Positions 1 to 9,899 of a stretch of 64,000 bases of DNA are shown here, in pieces. The notes below the pieces were generated by a model. That model was not told where the DNA came from. It was given only the letters and a program-made list of their open reading frames with translations, and searched no databases. Position 1 is the first letter of the stretch, and each line of letters starts with the position of its first letter. The translations under genes and the position numbers were made by a program. Origin of the DNA: Diphasiastrum complanatum (lineage: Eukaryota; Streptophyta; Lycopodiopsida; Lycopodiales; Lycopodiaceae); assembly GCA_029204225.1 (NCBI GenBank), contig MU832012.1:27666-91665 (forward strand). The letters are read 5' to 3'.

Positions 1-584
1 GGAGGTGAGTACAAGTCTAATGACTTCAATGATCTTTGTGATCAATGTGGGATTAAAAGACAATTTACGCAAGCTCATACTCCTGCTCTCGATGGTGTAG
101 TCGGACGATTGTGAAAAGTGCCAGATCTATGCTAGCTGAGATGAAACTACCAAAAGATTTTTGGTCAGAAGCATGTAGCACGACAGTCTATCTTCAAAAT
201 AGAAGTCCTACCATTGCCATACCAAAGATAACACTTGAGGAAACATTCACGAAGAAGAAGCCAAAGGTGAACCACTTGCGAATCTTTGGATGTAAGGCCT
301 TTGTACACTTTCCTAAGGAAGAGAGACGTAAACTTGATGTAAAAGCTATCAAGTGTATATTCCTAGGATATGATGATCGTGTGAAGGGCTATAGATGTTT
401 TGATCTAGTGGAAAATAAAGTCCATATAAGCCGTGATGTTATCTTTGATGAATCCAAGATGTATGAAGACGAGGATGCTGAGAAGATAGAGACATCCAGT
501 GGGAAAGATGGTATAGTGAGGATACCACCTGATGATGATCCATTCATTGACCTTCCAAGTGATGAAAAAGAGGATACATCTTAA
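1..584 (+). pseudogene. copia integrase, C-terminal half
   Basis: Positions 1-104 read GGEYKSNDF and QCGIKRQFTQAHTP, the second catalytic D/GGEY region of copia integrase. They stop short of the ERKNR motif that carries the catalytic Glu. From 102 the frame shifts to RTIVKSARSMLAEM and continues through FWSEA, FGCKAFVHFP and FLGYD, the typical end of the core and the C-terminal region. The deletion of about 13 bp removes the ERKN residues, so the enzyme would be inactive. The coding sequence ends at a stop at 582-584. Confidence 0.85.
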
Positions 585-755
585 GATACTACTACTCAAC
601 CTCAAGAGATAGGTTGGAGAGGTAGGGACAAACCTTTTGGTGCAAGAAGGATTGAAGTTGTAGGTGACAAGCGCAAGGAGAAGGATGTACCGTGAGATAC
701 ATTTTCACCAGGAAGTCGATCACCTGAGAGGAAGCTCCCTAAGTGGTTTGAGAGA

Positions 756-1335
756 TTGTTGGAGAGTTGCGACATGGATGACTTTCCAGGATCATCTAAC
801 CAGGGAGAGCTACGAAGATCAACAAGAGAGAAGACACAACCTGAAAGGTATGAAGCAAATTATGCTCTCTTATCTAGCATTATTCAAAGCAAAAAACCTT
901 TGACTTATAGTGAAGCGAAGGATGATGACATTTGGGTCAAGGCCATGGGAGAGGAGATGGAGTCAATTGCTAAGCATAGCACATGGGACTTAGTAGAACC
1001 ACCAGTTAGCAAGAAACCCATTGGTTGCAAATGGGTATACAGGACTAAGTACCATGCAGATGGAAGTATAGCAAAGCACAAGGCAAGATTGGTGATAAAA
1101 GAATATGTACAAAGTAAAAGCATCGACTATGAGGAGACCCTTGCGCCGGTTTGTAAGTGAAATACTCTACGTCTACTTGTTGCTTTAGCTTCACAGTTTG
1201 GTTGGCCTTTGCATCAGATGGATGTGAAATCTGCTTTTCTAAATGGTGAGTTAGAAGAAGAAGTGTTCATGGATCAACCTAAAGGCTTTGTAGCGAAGGG
1301 ACAGGAAAATAAAGTATGTCGCTTGAAAAAAAAAT
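756..1335 (+). pseudogene. copia reverse transcriptase, N-terminal part
   Basis: The frame reads WVKAMGEEMESIAKHSTWDL, GCKWVYRTKYHADGSI, KARLV and DYEETLAPVCK, the canonical opening of the copia RT domain (RVT_2). After a stop at 1158-1160 the same frame continues as LLVALASQFGWPLHQMDVKS, AFLNGELEEEVFMDQPKGF, up to a poly-A run at 1325-1335. The palm segment with the YVDD active site should follow here and is absent, so this is an internally deleted fragment. Confidence 0.85.
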
Positions 1336-1344
1336 AATCAAGAG

Positions 1345-2256
1345 ATGATAGACATGATCAAGAAAGACTTCATGGAACAATTCGAGATGACAGATCTCAG
1401 CCTGATGCATTATTGCCTTGGAGTAGAGGTGTGGCAAAAAGGACACGAAATGGATTTAACACAGGTGAAGTATGTCAAAGAGTTGCTGCACAAGTTTAGG
1501 TTGCAGGATTGCAAACCAATAAATACTCCTATCGAACCAGGTAAAAAACTTTCTAAGCTTGATGAGTCACAGTCATTTGATACTACACTGTATAGACAGT
1601 TAGTAGGGAGCTTGATTTACCTTACCACGACTAGACCAGATATATGCTATGTTGTTGGCATTGTAAGTCAATTTATGGCAGCACCTACGGAAACACATTG
1701 GAAGGCAGCTAAATGCATTTTCCGTTATGTGAAAGGCACTTCAGATTATGGCTTGATTTACAGGAAACATGATGGTTTACCTGAGTTGTGTGGCTATGTG
1801 GATGCGGATTGGGGAGGTGACTATGATGATCGTAGATCCACCACAGGGTATGTATTCCAGGTTTGTGGTAGCTGCTTTTCCTGGTCTAGTAAAAAACAAA
1901 GTACAATTGCTCTATCCACCACAGAAGCAGAGTATAAGGCAATGTGTAGTGCAGTACAGGAAGCTATATGGTTGAGACAAATCTTGGAAGAAGTTGGCAT
2001 GAAGCAGAAAAATCCCACGACATTACATAGCGACAGTCAGAGTGGCATTCAGCCAGCAAAGAATCCAGTGCTCCATTGCAGAACTAAACACATTGAGATT
2101 CAGTATCACTTTATACGTGAGAGGCTGCTGAGTCGTGAAATTCATGTTGTTCATTGTAGCACAGAAGAACAACTAGCTGATATTTTCACTAAGCCACTTG
2201 TTGGAGAAAAGTTTAATAAGTTCAGATCAAAGCTTTTTGTACTTAAAGTTTATTGA
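1345..2256 (+). pseudogene. copia RT C-terminus plus RNase H
   Basis: A 303-residue open frame starts just after the missing RT centre. It reads FEMTDLSLMHYCLGVEV, then the connection segment (YRQLVGSLIYLTTTRPDICY), then RNase H with DADWGGDYDDRRSTTGY, SKKQSTIALSTTEAEY, HSDSQS and TKHIEI, ending in the ADIFTKPL signature. The D, E and D residues of RNase H are visible. It is long and open because only the N-terminal side was deleted; no functional start codon is expected. Confidence 0.88.
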
Positions 2257-2311
2257 CTTTAAAACTATGTATATGACTGTATAAAAAGTAGACTCTACTT
2301 TAAGGGAGAGA

Positions 2312-2590
2312 GTTAGAATTAAAGTAGAATCACTGTGCTACTGTACTGTGGGTCCTATCAGTGGATAATGATCAGTTGGCCTCGCCACGAGGCAAGTCGA
2401 CGGGACACGTGTCCCGCCAACGGCAACTTGGATCATGCATGGGTTGCCTGAGTGAACAACTATATGTACAGTGTAATTTCATTTTGAGAAATACAGTTGC
2501 TATGTGAGCTTGTAGTGGAGAGTTCTATCTGTGTTACTGTGTAGCATGATCTATGTTCCTGTGCAAAGCAGGTTCTAAGTTCTAGTACAT
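2312..2590 (+). repeat. probable 3' LTR of copia remnant 1
   Basis: A purine tract (AAGGGAGAG) just upstream follows the end of RNase H and marks the usual start of a 3' LTR. The next bases GTTAGAATT look like a decayed TGTTAGAATT LTR start. The right end is placed near TAGTACA at 2589 by composition only. The partner 5' LTR is outside the window, so the boundaries are unverified. Confidence 0.45.
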
Positions 2591-2716
2591 ACTACATAGA
2601 TGAAATTTGAATCATGGTTCATGATGCACCAAGTTCCAACTTCCAACTGGCAAGTAATAAGTTATAACTACCAAGTACTTAGTACTTATTGGTAGCTAGT
2701 AGGCTGTAGCTTGTAA

Positions 2717-2985
2717 TTACAATTTACTAATTACATACATGAATAAATTCAAGTCTTCCATGAGTGCATCTTGATCCCTGAGATCAGGATAGACAGAGGA
2801 GACATAGGAATGCCATCCTTGCATGAGCTCTCGATAATGGAATTTATTTTCCTTCCTCCATAATGGATGAAGCAAGCCACGACATGTAGAAGTTGATGGA
2901 ACCACTCCCACCTGTCTAGAAATAGGCCTCTTACTTCTTCCAATCTGCAAACAATCAGGAGTGAAGTTTGAGAATTCAAGTCTTA
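2717..2985 (-). pseudogene. hAT transposase fragment, C-terminal part
   Basis: Two overlapping minus-strand frames together give a plant hAT transposase segment. One carries RWEWFHQLLHVVACFIH; the other continues PLWRKENKFHYREL and GWHSYVSSVYPDLRDQDAL. Plant hAT proteins of the DUF659 type have this order (RW-WFHQPLHA, FLHPLW, then YVNTVYPD). A one-base frameshift separates the two halves near 2870, so it is dead. It should follow the fragment at 6762-7060 on the same strand; about 3.8 kb of later copia DNA lies between them. Confidence 0.65.
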
Positions 2986-3209
2986 AGAACCCTGATTCCG
3001 ATTATGAATATCAAATTTGCAGATACTCATTACAATTTACTATCAAGTTTTAACTAAATTCTAATCATAAATGTCAATGAAAAATCAACTTTGAAACTTT
3101 CAATGAAGTAATATACCTATCAGGAGCTATGCTGGTGCAAGTTTAAAGCTGCTCTCTTTGATGGGAATCCATCCAATGATGTCCAGAACGTCAAGCGCTC
3201 TGATACCAC

Positions 3210-3632
3210 TGTTTGGACAAAGTCGGTCAGTGGCTCAGACCGCACTCTGCTGACCACTGTTTGGATTCTCACATAAATAAACCTAGATGAAATTCAATTC
3301 TGTCCTCGGATCTACTGCCTTCTGGATTAGAATCTACAATCCTCCAAGGTGTGGACAAACACTGTTGACCTATGTATAATTAGTTTATGCATTTAACAAG
3401 ACAACACTAGTGTGCGAAATAAGAGTAGAATCAGTTGCTAACAGAACATACAACTATCATACAATTAAACATCCGATAGTGTTCAAAACAAGAAACTCTT
3501 CTGCATAAACATCTATTGTATTATCAGAGAATTTCTTAAGCGCTGTTGTGATAGACCACACAGCGCACCGACGCGAAAGAAACTGTCTTTCGCAAATCAA
3601 AAACTTGTCGCGCTTACTAGCGGACTTCTTGA
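3210..3632 (-). repeat. LTR copy A of copia element 2
   Basis: About 420 bp that recurs at 5812-6246 in the same orientation. Shared landmarks are TTTGGACAAAG, CCTCCAAGGTGTGGA, AGACAACAC, and the right end CTTACTAGCGGACTTCTTGA. A primer-site complement (GCTCTGATACCA, 3197-3208) lies beside its left edge. This copy is fused directly to integrase codons on its right, so the normal 3' part of the element (RT, RNase H) has been lost at this junction. Confidence 0.75.
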
Positions 3633-3997
3633 TAGGCCATCATGCACCTTGCGGCTTCCATGAGAGTCCTATTCTTTCTTTCTACAACACCATTGTGCTG
3701 TGGTGTATAGGATGATGTCCTTCTGTGAAGGATTTCTCGATCATTGCAAAAATAAATGAATCGGTTTGAGATGTATTCTCCACCACGATCTGTCCTGATC
3801 TGTTTCATCTTGCTTTTTGTGCATCTTTCTGCCCAGTTCACATATTCTGTGAACTTGTCGAGTGCATCTGATTTGTTGTGAATGAAGTAGACTCGGGCGA
3901 ACTTACTGTAGTCTTCAATGAAGGTGATATAGTACTTTGGGCTTCCTATTGAGATCACATCAAAAGGTACACAGACGTCCGAATGTACCAGCTCCAA
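3617..3997 (-). pseudogene. copia integrase core (element 2)
   Basis: A 126-residue frame with the rve core: first catalytic Asp in SDVC, then TFIEDYSKFARVYF, second Asp in RTDRGGEYIS, and Glu in NGVVERKNRTL. All three acidic catalytic residues are present. The last residues come from the adjoining LTR, so the C-terminal half of integrase is replaced by a deletion junction at about 3632. Confidence 0.85.
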
Positions 3998-4010
3998 AAT
4001 CGTTGTTGTT

Positions 4011-4226
4011 CTATAGGAGTCTCTGGTAAATGGCGTTCTTCCCTCTCATGCACGTGTCACAGGTGGTCAAACTGTTTGCATTCGAGATGCTTACCCCTAT
4101 GATAGCTCCATATTGGCTTGCTTGATACAATGCCACTGAGTTCATGTGGCATAGTCGTCTGTGCCATAGAATGTCTGCAGAATCATGAGCTTGATGTGCT
4201 TGATCTGTCGGTAGGCACACCTTCAA
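4011..4226 (-). pseudogene. GAG-pre-integrase domain (element 2)
   Basis: The frame carries LWHRRLCHMN and CDTCMRGK, the His/Cys pattern of the GAG-pre-integrase zinc-binding domain between protease and integrase in copia polyproteins. It is broken from both neighbours by frameshifts. Confidence 0.75.
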
Positions 4227-4476
4227 ATGATACAGGTTGCCTTTGCACGATCAACGTACTGGTGCTAGCTTCAACGACACTACATGTTTCGTCTGAAAAC
4301 GTCACACGCATCCCAACATCTGCCATCTTTGCTACAGATAGCAAATCTTGTTGCAGTGTAGGTACGAAGAGAACATCTTCTAACGTCGGTCTCTACCGTT
4401 TGTGTTGAGCCATAGTGAACCAATACCATTATCTCAATGTTCTGATCCGTCTCCAAGAACTATGAATCTTGATGGA

Positions 4477-4815
4477 TCAGTACTTCAAAAACATTATTCT
4501 TTTTGATGTAACGAAGTGTGAGGTAGCTCCTGAATCAAGAATCTCCTCTTGTGTGTCAGATGCTACACACACGTTTGTACACAGATAGGCTATCAAATTT
4601 CCGTTATTTGATCTTTCTTCGCTCATCTTTGAGCTTTCTGGCTCTTCGATGTAAGAAGAACTATTATTGTTCTCCCGTTTCCCTTGAGGCGGCTTGTTCC
4701 TTGAGTTCTGGTAGCAATCCATGGCTGCATGACCCTTCTTGTGGTAATGGATACACTCAATCTTCGGATTGAGCCAACACGAATCGACAGTATGTCCTTC
4801 GCGTCTGCATCTCAC
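4477..4815 (-). pseudogene. copia zinc knuckle and aspartic protease start (element 2)
   Basis: The frame opens with a gag zinc-knuckle region (CRREGHTVDSC, and a second, decayed knuckle CIHYHKKGHAAMDC in which one Cys has become Tyr). It ends with LDSGATSHF, the catalytic Asp motif of copia aspartic protease. The open frame stops soon after that motif. Confidence 0.8.
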
Positions 4816-4860
4816 GCATGTTTTCTTGTCGTCATTCTGCTTCGGCTTTTCTTTGTTCTT

Positions 4861-5583
4861 CTAACTACCTTTGTTGGCTCCCTCTGATTGCTGGTCTCGA
4901 ACATGCCTTCGGTCTGACTCCCTCTTAGGCTTGAGCTGTTTCTTTGGCTTCTCCTTGTTGATGTAGAGAGCTTGGTCTGAAGCGTCCTTGTGATCAAGGT
5001 GCTCACGAGCTTCGAATTCTTCTCGAATCTCGATCACTGCCCTTTCTAGTGTCATTGTTGGATCCTTCGCTAGCAACGTTCGGGTTGTTTGGAAATATCT
5101 TGGTAAAGCTCTTAACAGGTAGATGAGATGTTTCTCTGCTGATGCTGCATTCTCTGTTCCGGCATTGTGTAATGAAAGGAACAGATCTTTCATCTTTCTG
5201 ATAAAGGAGGTAAGGTTTCTACCATCCCATCGTAGGTTTGTCAGCTGATCTTCAAGAAGCATAATCTGGCTATGTGATTTTGTCTGAAATCTGGTAAGGA
5301 GTGTATCACACGTCTCTCTTGCAATAGAGAGTGTCACAAGGTCAAGTGTTAGGCTATCTTTGATGGATGATGACAACACGGCTACTGCCTTGTCATTCTT
5401 CTCTCTCCATTTTCGTAGCTCTTTGTCTATGGTTGTAGGCATCTCTTCGGTGCCGTCTACCCAGGGCCATAGCCCTTCTCCCTTCAATATGAGAGAGGTC
5501 TTTACCTTCCATGCTAGGAAGTTCGACCCGGATGAGTCGAAGATTGTGCAGATCTTCAACTGTATGCTGTTGATTGATGCCAT
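4861..5583 (-). pseudogene. copia gag (UBN2 type, element 2)
   Basis: A 240-residue open frame starting with Met at 5583, about 110 bp downstream of the first primer-site motif, as expected for gag. It has the UBN2-type pattern: FLAWKVKTSLILKGEGLWPWVD, W.EKNDKAVAVLSSSI, RFQTKSHSQIMLLEDQL, and SFIRKMKDL. The basic tail leads towards the zinc knuckle, which lies in another frame. This gag frame is the best-preserved part of the element. Confidence 0.85.
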
Positions 5584-5692
5584 TGCTGTAGATTGTGTTC
5601 TTCAGCTGCTCTTCTGGTTTCTTGTTCTGAATGCTCGTCTCCTGGATCTGATAGCTCTTTAGCTATATCAGCTCTCGGATTTGAGCCTAGAG

Positions 5693-5810
5693 GCTCTGAT
5701 ACCACTGTTGAGAATCATGTGCTGAAACAATGTGCAAAATGTCAAACGCTCTAATACCACTGATGGGAATCCATCCAACGATGCCCAGAATGTCAAACGC
5801 TCTGATACCA
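5693..5810 (-). other. triplicated primer-binding-site leader of copia element 2
   Basis: The complement of the plant initiator tRNA-Met primer site occurs three times at about 50-bp spacing: GCTCTGATACCA at 5693-5704, GCTCTAATACCA (one change) at 5748-5759 and GCTCTGATACCA at 5799-5810. Each is followed by a related leader (GATGGGAATCC, GTTGAGAATCA). Only the copy at 5799 lies next to the LTR and would normally be used. Confidence 0.7.
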
Positions 5811-5811
5811 C

Positions 5812-6246
5812 AGTTTGGACAAAGTTGTTCGGTGGCTCAGACATGAACTATGTCGCGCTCTGCTGACCGTTGTTTGGATTCTCACAAAAATAAACCTAGA
5901 TGGAATTTGATTCTGTCCTCGGGACTACTGCCTTCTAGTTCAGAATCTACAATCCTCCAAGGTGTGGATAGACACTGTTGACCTGTGTATAATAAGTTTA
6001 TGCATTTGACAAGACAACACCAGTGTGCGAAATAAGAGTAGAATCAGCTTCTAACTGAACATACAACTATCAAATAATTAAACAGTCGATAGTGTTCAAG
6101 ACAAGAAACTCTTTTTCATAAACATCTATTGTATTATCAGGGAATTTCTTAAGCTTTGTTGTGACAGACACACAGCGCGTTGGCGCGAAAGAAACTCTGT
6201 CTTTCGCGAATTAAAAACTTGTCGCGCTTACTAGCGGACTTCTTGA
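5812..6246 (-). repeat. LTR copy B (5' LTR) of copia element 2
   Basis: Direct repeat of 3210-3632. Because the element is on the minus strand, this right-hand copy is the 5' LTR; its inner edge is beside the primer site at 5799-5810. The leading TG of the inner edge is changed to AG. Many single-base differences from copy A indicate an old insertion. Confidence 0.75.
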
Positions 6247-6255
6247 ACATTAGCT

Positions 6256-6761
6256 TACATTACTCACGCAATGCTCAACATGCATTGGTATACTACCGAA
6301 GCCTTACTATGCTACAACTTCTTAATTAAAGATTAAGATCTACATGTATGTAGAGAGCGGGACACGATTAGCTGATCAGGGGATTACAAGAATGGCTGAT
6401 TAGGCACGTCCCCAACGGTATCATGTCAGTCTCTGGAGGATGACATCCTCCTGGTACTTCCGCGATCTCATTTGTACTTTGACGCGTGGAGATTCGCGGT
6501 GTATCTTGACACGTGGAGATCCACCACCCCTTGGGACTTCGTGTCTTCTTATGCCTTTGGCCTTGCCATTGAGTCGCTTTGGGTCCACGAACATTTTACC
6601 TTCGTGTTCGCGTGGCCTTTCAGTCAACGAACGTTTGATTGTTATCTTCGGGTCTTCAGTCCTCAAAGTTTTTATGTTCGCGTCCACGCAGCTCCCTTGT
6701 CTTTCTTCGGGCTTGAGCTTTAAAGCTAGCAAAGCTTTGTGGCTTGAAACAATTTGTTTCT
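6256..6761. other. unassigned spacer between copia element 2 and the hAT relic
   Basis: A 114-residue open frame exists on the minus strand (6765-6421) rich in Lys, Arg and Pro, with repeated SPRVK motifs. The DNA contains short repeats (ACGCGTGGAGAT, ACACGTGGAGAT). I recognise no domain and do not call it a gene. Confidence 0.3.
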
Positions 6762-7060
6762 TCACTCTCTCAGCCTATCCATAAACTCATAGAGAAGGCC
6801 TAAAGTGGAACCCTCTCTATCAGTAAGGCACAACACACTATAGATAGGTTGCATGGATATGACAATGGCACGTGCATCATCCCAAAATGAAGTCCCCATC
6901 ACGATCGCCTCAGATCTCTTGGCCCTGGTCTCTCGTGATGGGCCCCACTCTGCCCAATGGTTTGAAACCATTGTTTGCCTCAGACTTGCATGCACTTTTA
7001 TGAGCCGCTCCAAAACAAGGAATATATAGGCAAACCTAGGATGAAAATCATGAAATAAGA
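6762..7060 (-). pseudogene. hAT transposase fragment, DUF659 region
   Basis: Minus-strand reading gives LERLIKVHASLRQTMVS, W..W, then SFWDDARAIVISMQPIY and a TLGLLYEFMDRLRE ending. This is the DUF659/central region of plant hAT transposases (RFAT..LMLERLLKVK.ALR, FWDDV...PIY.VLRL.D). The upstream text FHDFHPRFAYIFLV extends the match to about 7060. The continuation of the protein is the fragment at 2717-2985, so a copia element appears to have inserted inside the transposase. Confidence 0.65.
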
Positions 7061-7483
7061 CTGGTAATTGGTCATAGGCAATAGGCTATAGCGAAACCTA
7101 AAATTCTATGAGCATTGAAACTTGAAGCTAAAACAAAATTGCAATTTGGAAATGAAAAAATTGGAAACAGGTTGTTAGCTTGGAACTTGGAACTTGGAAC
7201 TTGAAACTTGGAACTTGGTTACCTATTGCAGCATTCTGCTCCATCGTGTGCAATCTCTAAATGTTTGATGATGTTTGCTTGCTAGTAGTAGATATATTTT
7301 GGCTGTCATTAGACATTATCTATTGTTCATAAATCAACATCAGATAAGCAGTAGCTATTTGTAGTTCGGAGGATGTCTGATCACGGAATGAAGCAGTAGC
7401 TTCAACCAAACAGATCGGCTCCATCTGATCCATCAGTGAATCGCGATTCATAGCTAACATTCGGTTATCTGATTCACACAACA

Positions 7484-8399
7484 GTGACTTTAGAGCGAGA
7501 TCGGATTCACAACAGTGGTTTAGAGCTGCCAGGTTTATTATGGCCCTGGGTGGACGACACCGAAGAAATGCCAGCCAGCAGCGACAAAGAACTTCGAGAA
7601 TGGAAGGAGAAGAACGACAAAGCAGTAGATGTCATCTCCTCTTCCATCGAAGACAACATTACCCTCGACCTTGCATCAATCTCTAATGCTAGAGATATGT
7701 GGAATACACTCATCAGCAGATTTCAGACCAAATCACGCAATCAGATAATGCATCTAGAAGATCAGGTTACCTATCTGAGGCAAAGATCTTACCAGCTTCA
7801 TCAGAAAGATGAAGAACCTATTCTTGTCGTTCCACAATGCCGGAACAGAGCAGGCAGTCTCACAAGAGAAGCAGCTCAACTATTTGCTAAGTTCCCTACC
7901 AAGATCGTTCTAGACTACCGGACCCTAGTGGCTAATGATCCCGCTATGACCTTTGACAAAGCAGTCATCGACATCAAGGAAGAAGTCGAAGCTAGAGAGC
8001 ACTATGACGACAAGAATGAATCTGATCATGCTCTCTACAACAACAAAGACCATTCGAAAAAAAAAGACTTATCCTAAGAGGGAGTCGACAAGAAGGCAGG
8101 ACCGAAGTCAGCAGAAAGAGAGAAATCAGGAAGGAAGATGGAAAGGAAGCAGCAAGAACAAGCAACAAGGCAACGACAAGAAGACATGCATCAGATGCAG
8201 ACATGAAGGCCACATGGTGGATAAATGTTGGCTGAATCCAAAAATCGAATGTATACATTGTCACAAGAAGGGACATGCAGCTATGGATTGCTATCAAAAT
8301 CCAAGGAACAAGAAGACAGAAGGCAGAAAAGAGAGCTCCAATAGTACATCATACGTAGAGGAACCGGAATCCTTGAAGATGGCCGAAGATGTCAAATGA
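7484..8399 (+). pseudogene. copia gag with two CCHC knuckles (element 3)
   Basis: The first frame (7484-8077) reads LLWPWVDDTEEMPASSDKEL, W..KNDKAVDVISSSIEDN and ISRFQTKSRNQIMHLEDQV. A frameshift near 8060 in an A-rich run moves the reading to the frame ending at 8399. That frame has two good zinc knuckles, CIRCRHEGHMVDKC and CIHCHKKGHAAMDC, and the linker SSTSYVEEPES seen also in element 2. The N-terminal 40 or so residues of gag are missing. Confidence 0.82.
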
Positions 8400-8947
8400 A
8401 AATGGATCTACGAATATGAGTATGGACCAGACGACAATGTATCGAGATACAAAGCCGAGCTAGTTGCATCGACTATACTGAAACCTTTTCTCCTGCTGTG
8501 AAGCACACATTTATACACATATTGTTTTCAAATGCAGTTGCCTACAGTTTGAAGATCCACATTGTAGATGAGAAGACAAGATTCCTACATGGAGAGCTGA
8601 AAGAAGAGGTCTACATGGACCAGCCACCAGATTTTACCTGCAAGTCATTTGTTGACTATGTCTGCAAAATGCACAGAAGCATCTATGGACTGAAACAGTC
8701 CGCCAAACAGTGGTACAAGAAGAAGATCCAAGCACTCAGATCCTTAAGCTTCCAACCTTTAATGGCTGACTATAACGTCTCTGTGAAAGTCATAGATGGG
8801 GAGATCATCATTATCGGTGTCTATGTAGACAACACCCTGATTCTGTCAAGGCGCGACAACCTGATTGCACAAGTAAAGGCAGATATTTCGAACCACTTCG
8901 AAATATCGGATCTAGAAGAAGCAAAGTGCTACCTAGGCTTGCAGTGA
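8400..8947 (+). pseudogene. copia reverse transcriptase (element 3), YVDN active site
   Basis: After one broken stretch (KWIYEYEYGPD, YKAELVA), an open frame from 8498 gives LKIHIVDEKTRFLHGELKEE, MDQPPDF, SIYGLKQSAKQWY and the active site region GVYVDNTLIL. Copia RT has YVDD here, so the second catalytic Asp is Asn and the enzyme would be dead. The frame ends after EAKCYLGLQ. Confidence 0.85.
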
Positions 8948-9571
8948 AGGTGGGAAATTATATCTACACCAATAAAGATACACTCATAAAATCATTGATG
9001 ATTTCGACATGATGGATTGCAAGGGAGTGAATACTCCAATGGTTCCTGGTACAATGCTGACAAATGAAGACTATCCCAGAGACGATGCAGAACGACAAGC
9101 AATGTAGCACAAGCCTTATAGAAAGCTTATCAGTTCTTTGATGTACTTGGCAGACAATACAAGGCCAGCCATTGCCTATGTAGTGTTCTGATTGAGCCAA
9201 TTCAGCATCAATCCAGGTCCGACACACTGGAAAATTGTCAAGAGGATTCTGCAATAACTACAGAACACAAAGGACTATGGACTATGTTATTGTTGAGATA
9301 TAGGATTCAAGGCTAAATCCTACGCGTACCTGAAGGATGATAGTAAAAGCATCTCAGGACGATGCACCATAGCAGTCGATGCAGGTGTTATTTGGATCAG
9401 CAGAAAGCAGACCACAATTGCCCAAAATTATTGTGTGAAGCATGCACACGATGGAGCAGAATGCTGCAACTTGTCCATATTATCAAAATCAAGTATACAA
9501 CACCAATTCCTTTGGGCACTGTTTGTTTCCCAGATCAGCGCGTCAACTCAAGAGAGGTGTTTTCTCTAATG

Positions 9572-9572
<1 letters not shown>

Positions 9573-9637
<65 letters not shown>

Positions 9638-9665
9638 TCTCCTTCTACTGCGCTCTTGCGCCTCG

Positions 9666-9712
<47 letters not shown>
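9573..9712. repeat. two (CT)n microsatellite tracts
   Basis: A CT run at 9573-9634 and another at 9666-9712, separated by about 30 bp ending in GCGCCTCGC. Long open frames here in all directions are low-complexity translations of the repeat and are not genes. Confidence 0.95.
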
Positions 9713-9713
<1 letters not shown>

Positions 9714-9899
9714 CCAAAAGGTGTGAAGAGACACCCCTCGAGACCACGCTTGTTTGTAAAAAAAAATTCTTTTTTTCAACAGTCGTTTCGAAACGGGATC
9801 ATTTCGGACAACCCATTTTGAACGCGTTTCAGGTTTGAAACGCGTTTCGAAGAAACATCTAGGTCACTACTTATTGGAGGACTAAGAACGCATCATAAA

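Larger units (their letters stand above)
1..2590 (+). mobile_element. Ty1/copia retrotransposon remnant 1 (truncated by window edge)
   Basis: The 3' two-thirds of a copia polyprotein reads in order integrase, reverse transcriptase, RNase H, followed by a purine tract at 2303-2311 and a probable 3' LTR. That domain order is diagnostic of Ty1/copia. The element is dead. The integrase has a small deletion with a frameshift near 100-112, a stop follows the RT start, and the RT catalytic centre is missing around 1335-1345. The 5' part lies outside the window. Confidence 0.9.
3610..5640 (-). mobile_element. Ty1/copia element 2, gag to integrase only
   Basis: Read on the minus strand between two LTR copies, the order is gag (5583-4861), zinc knuckle and protease (4815-4477), GAG-pre-integrase (4226-4011) and integrase (3997-3617). 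RT and RNase H are absent and the integrase runs straight into LTR copy A. Several frameshifts separate the domains. This gag family is the same as that of the plus-strand element at 7484-9500 (shared LWPWVD, RFQTKS, and the zinc-knuckle text CWLNPKIECIH). Confidence 0.85.
7484..9500 (+). mobile_element. Ty1/copia element 3, gag joined to RT
   Basis: Plus-strand copia of the same gag family as element 2. Gag with two zinc knuckles (7530-8396) runs directly into reverse transcriptase text (8400 on). Protease and integrase have been deleted at the junction. Degenerate RNase H text follows to about 9500 (THWKIVKRIL, DYGL, WISRKQTTIAQN), broken by several stops. No LTR is recognisable at either side. 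Confidence 0.85.

Noticed and set aside
9362-9838. Long Ser/Leu-rich open frames on both strands across CT repeats (also at 10521, 43560, 45041)
   Set aside because: They are translations of CT and CA microsatellites, open in several frames at once, with no start context or domain.
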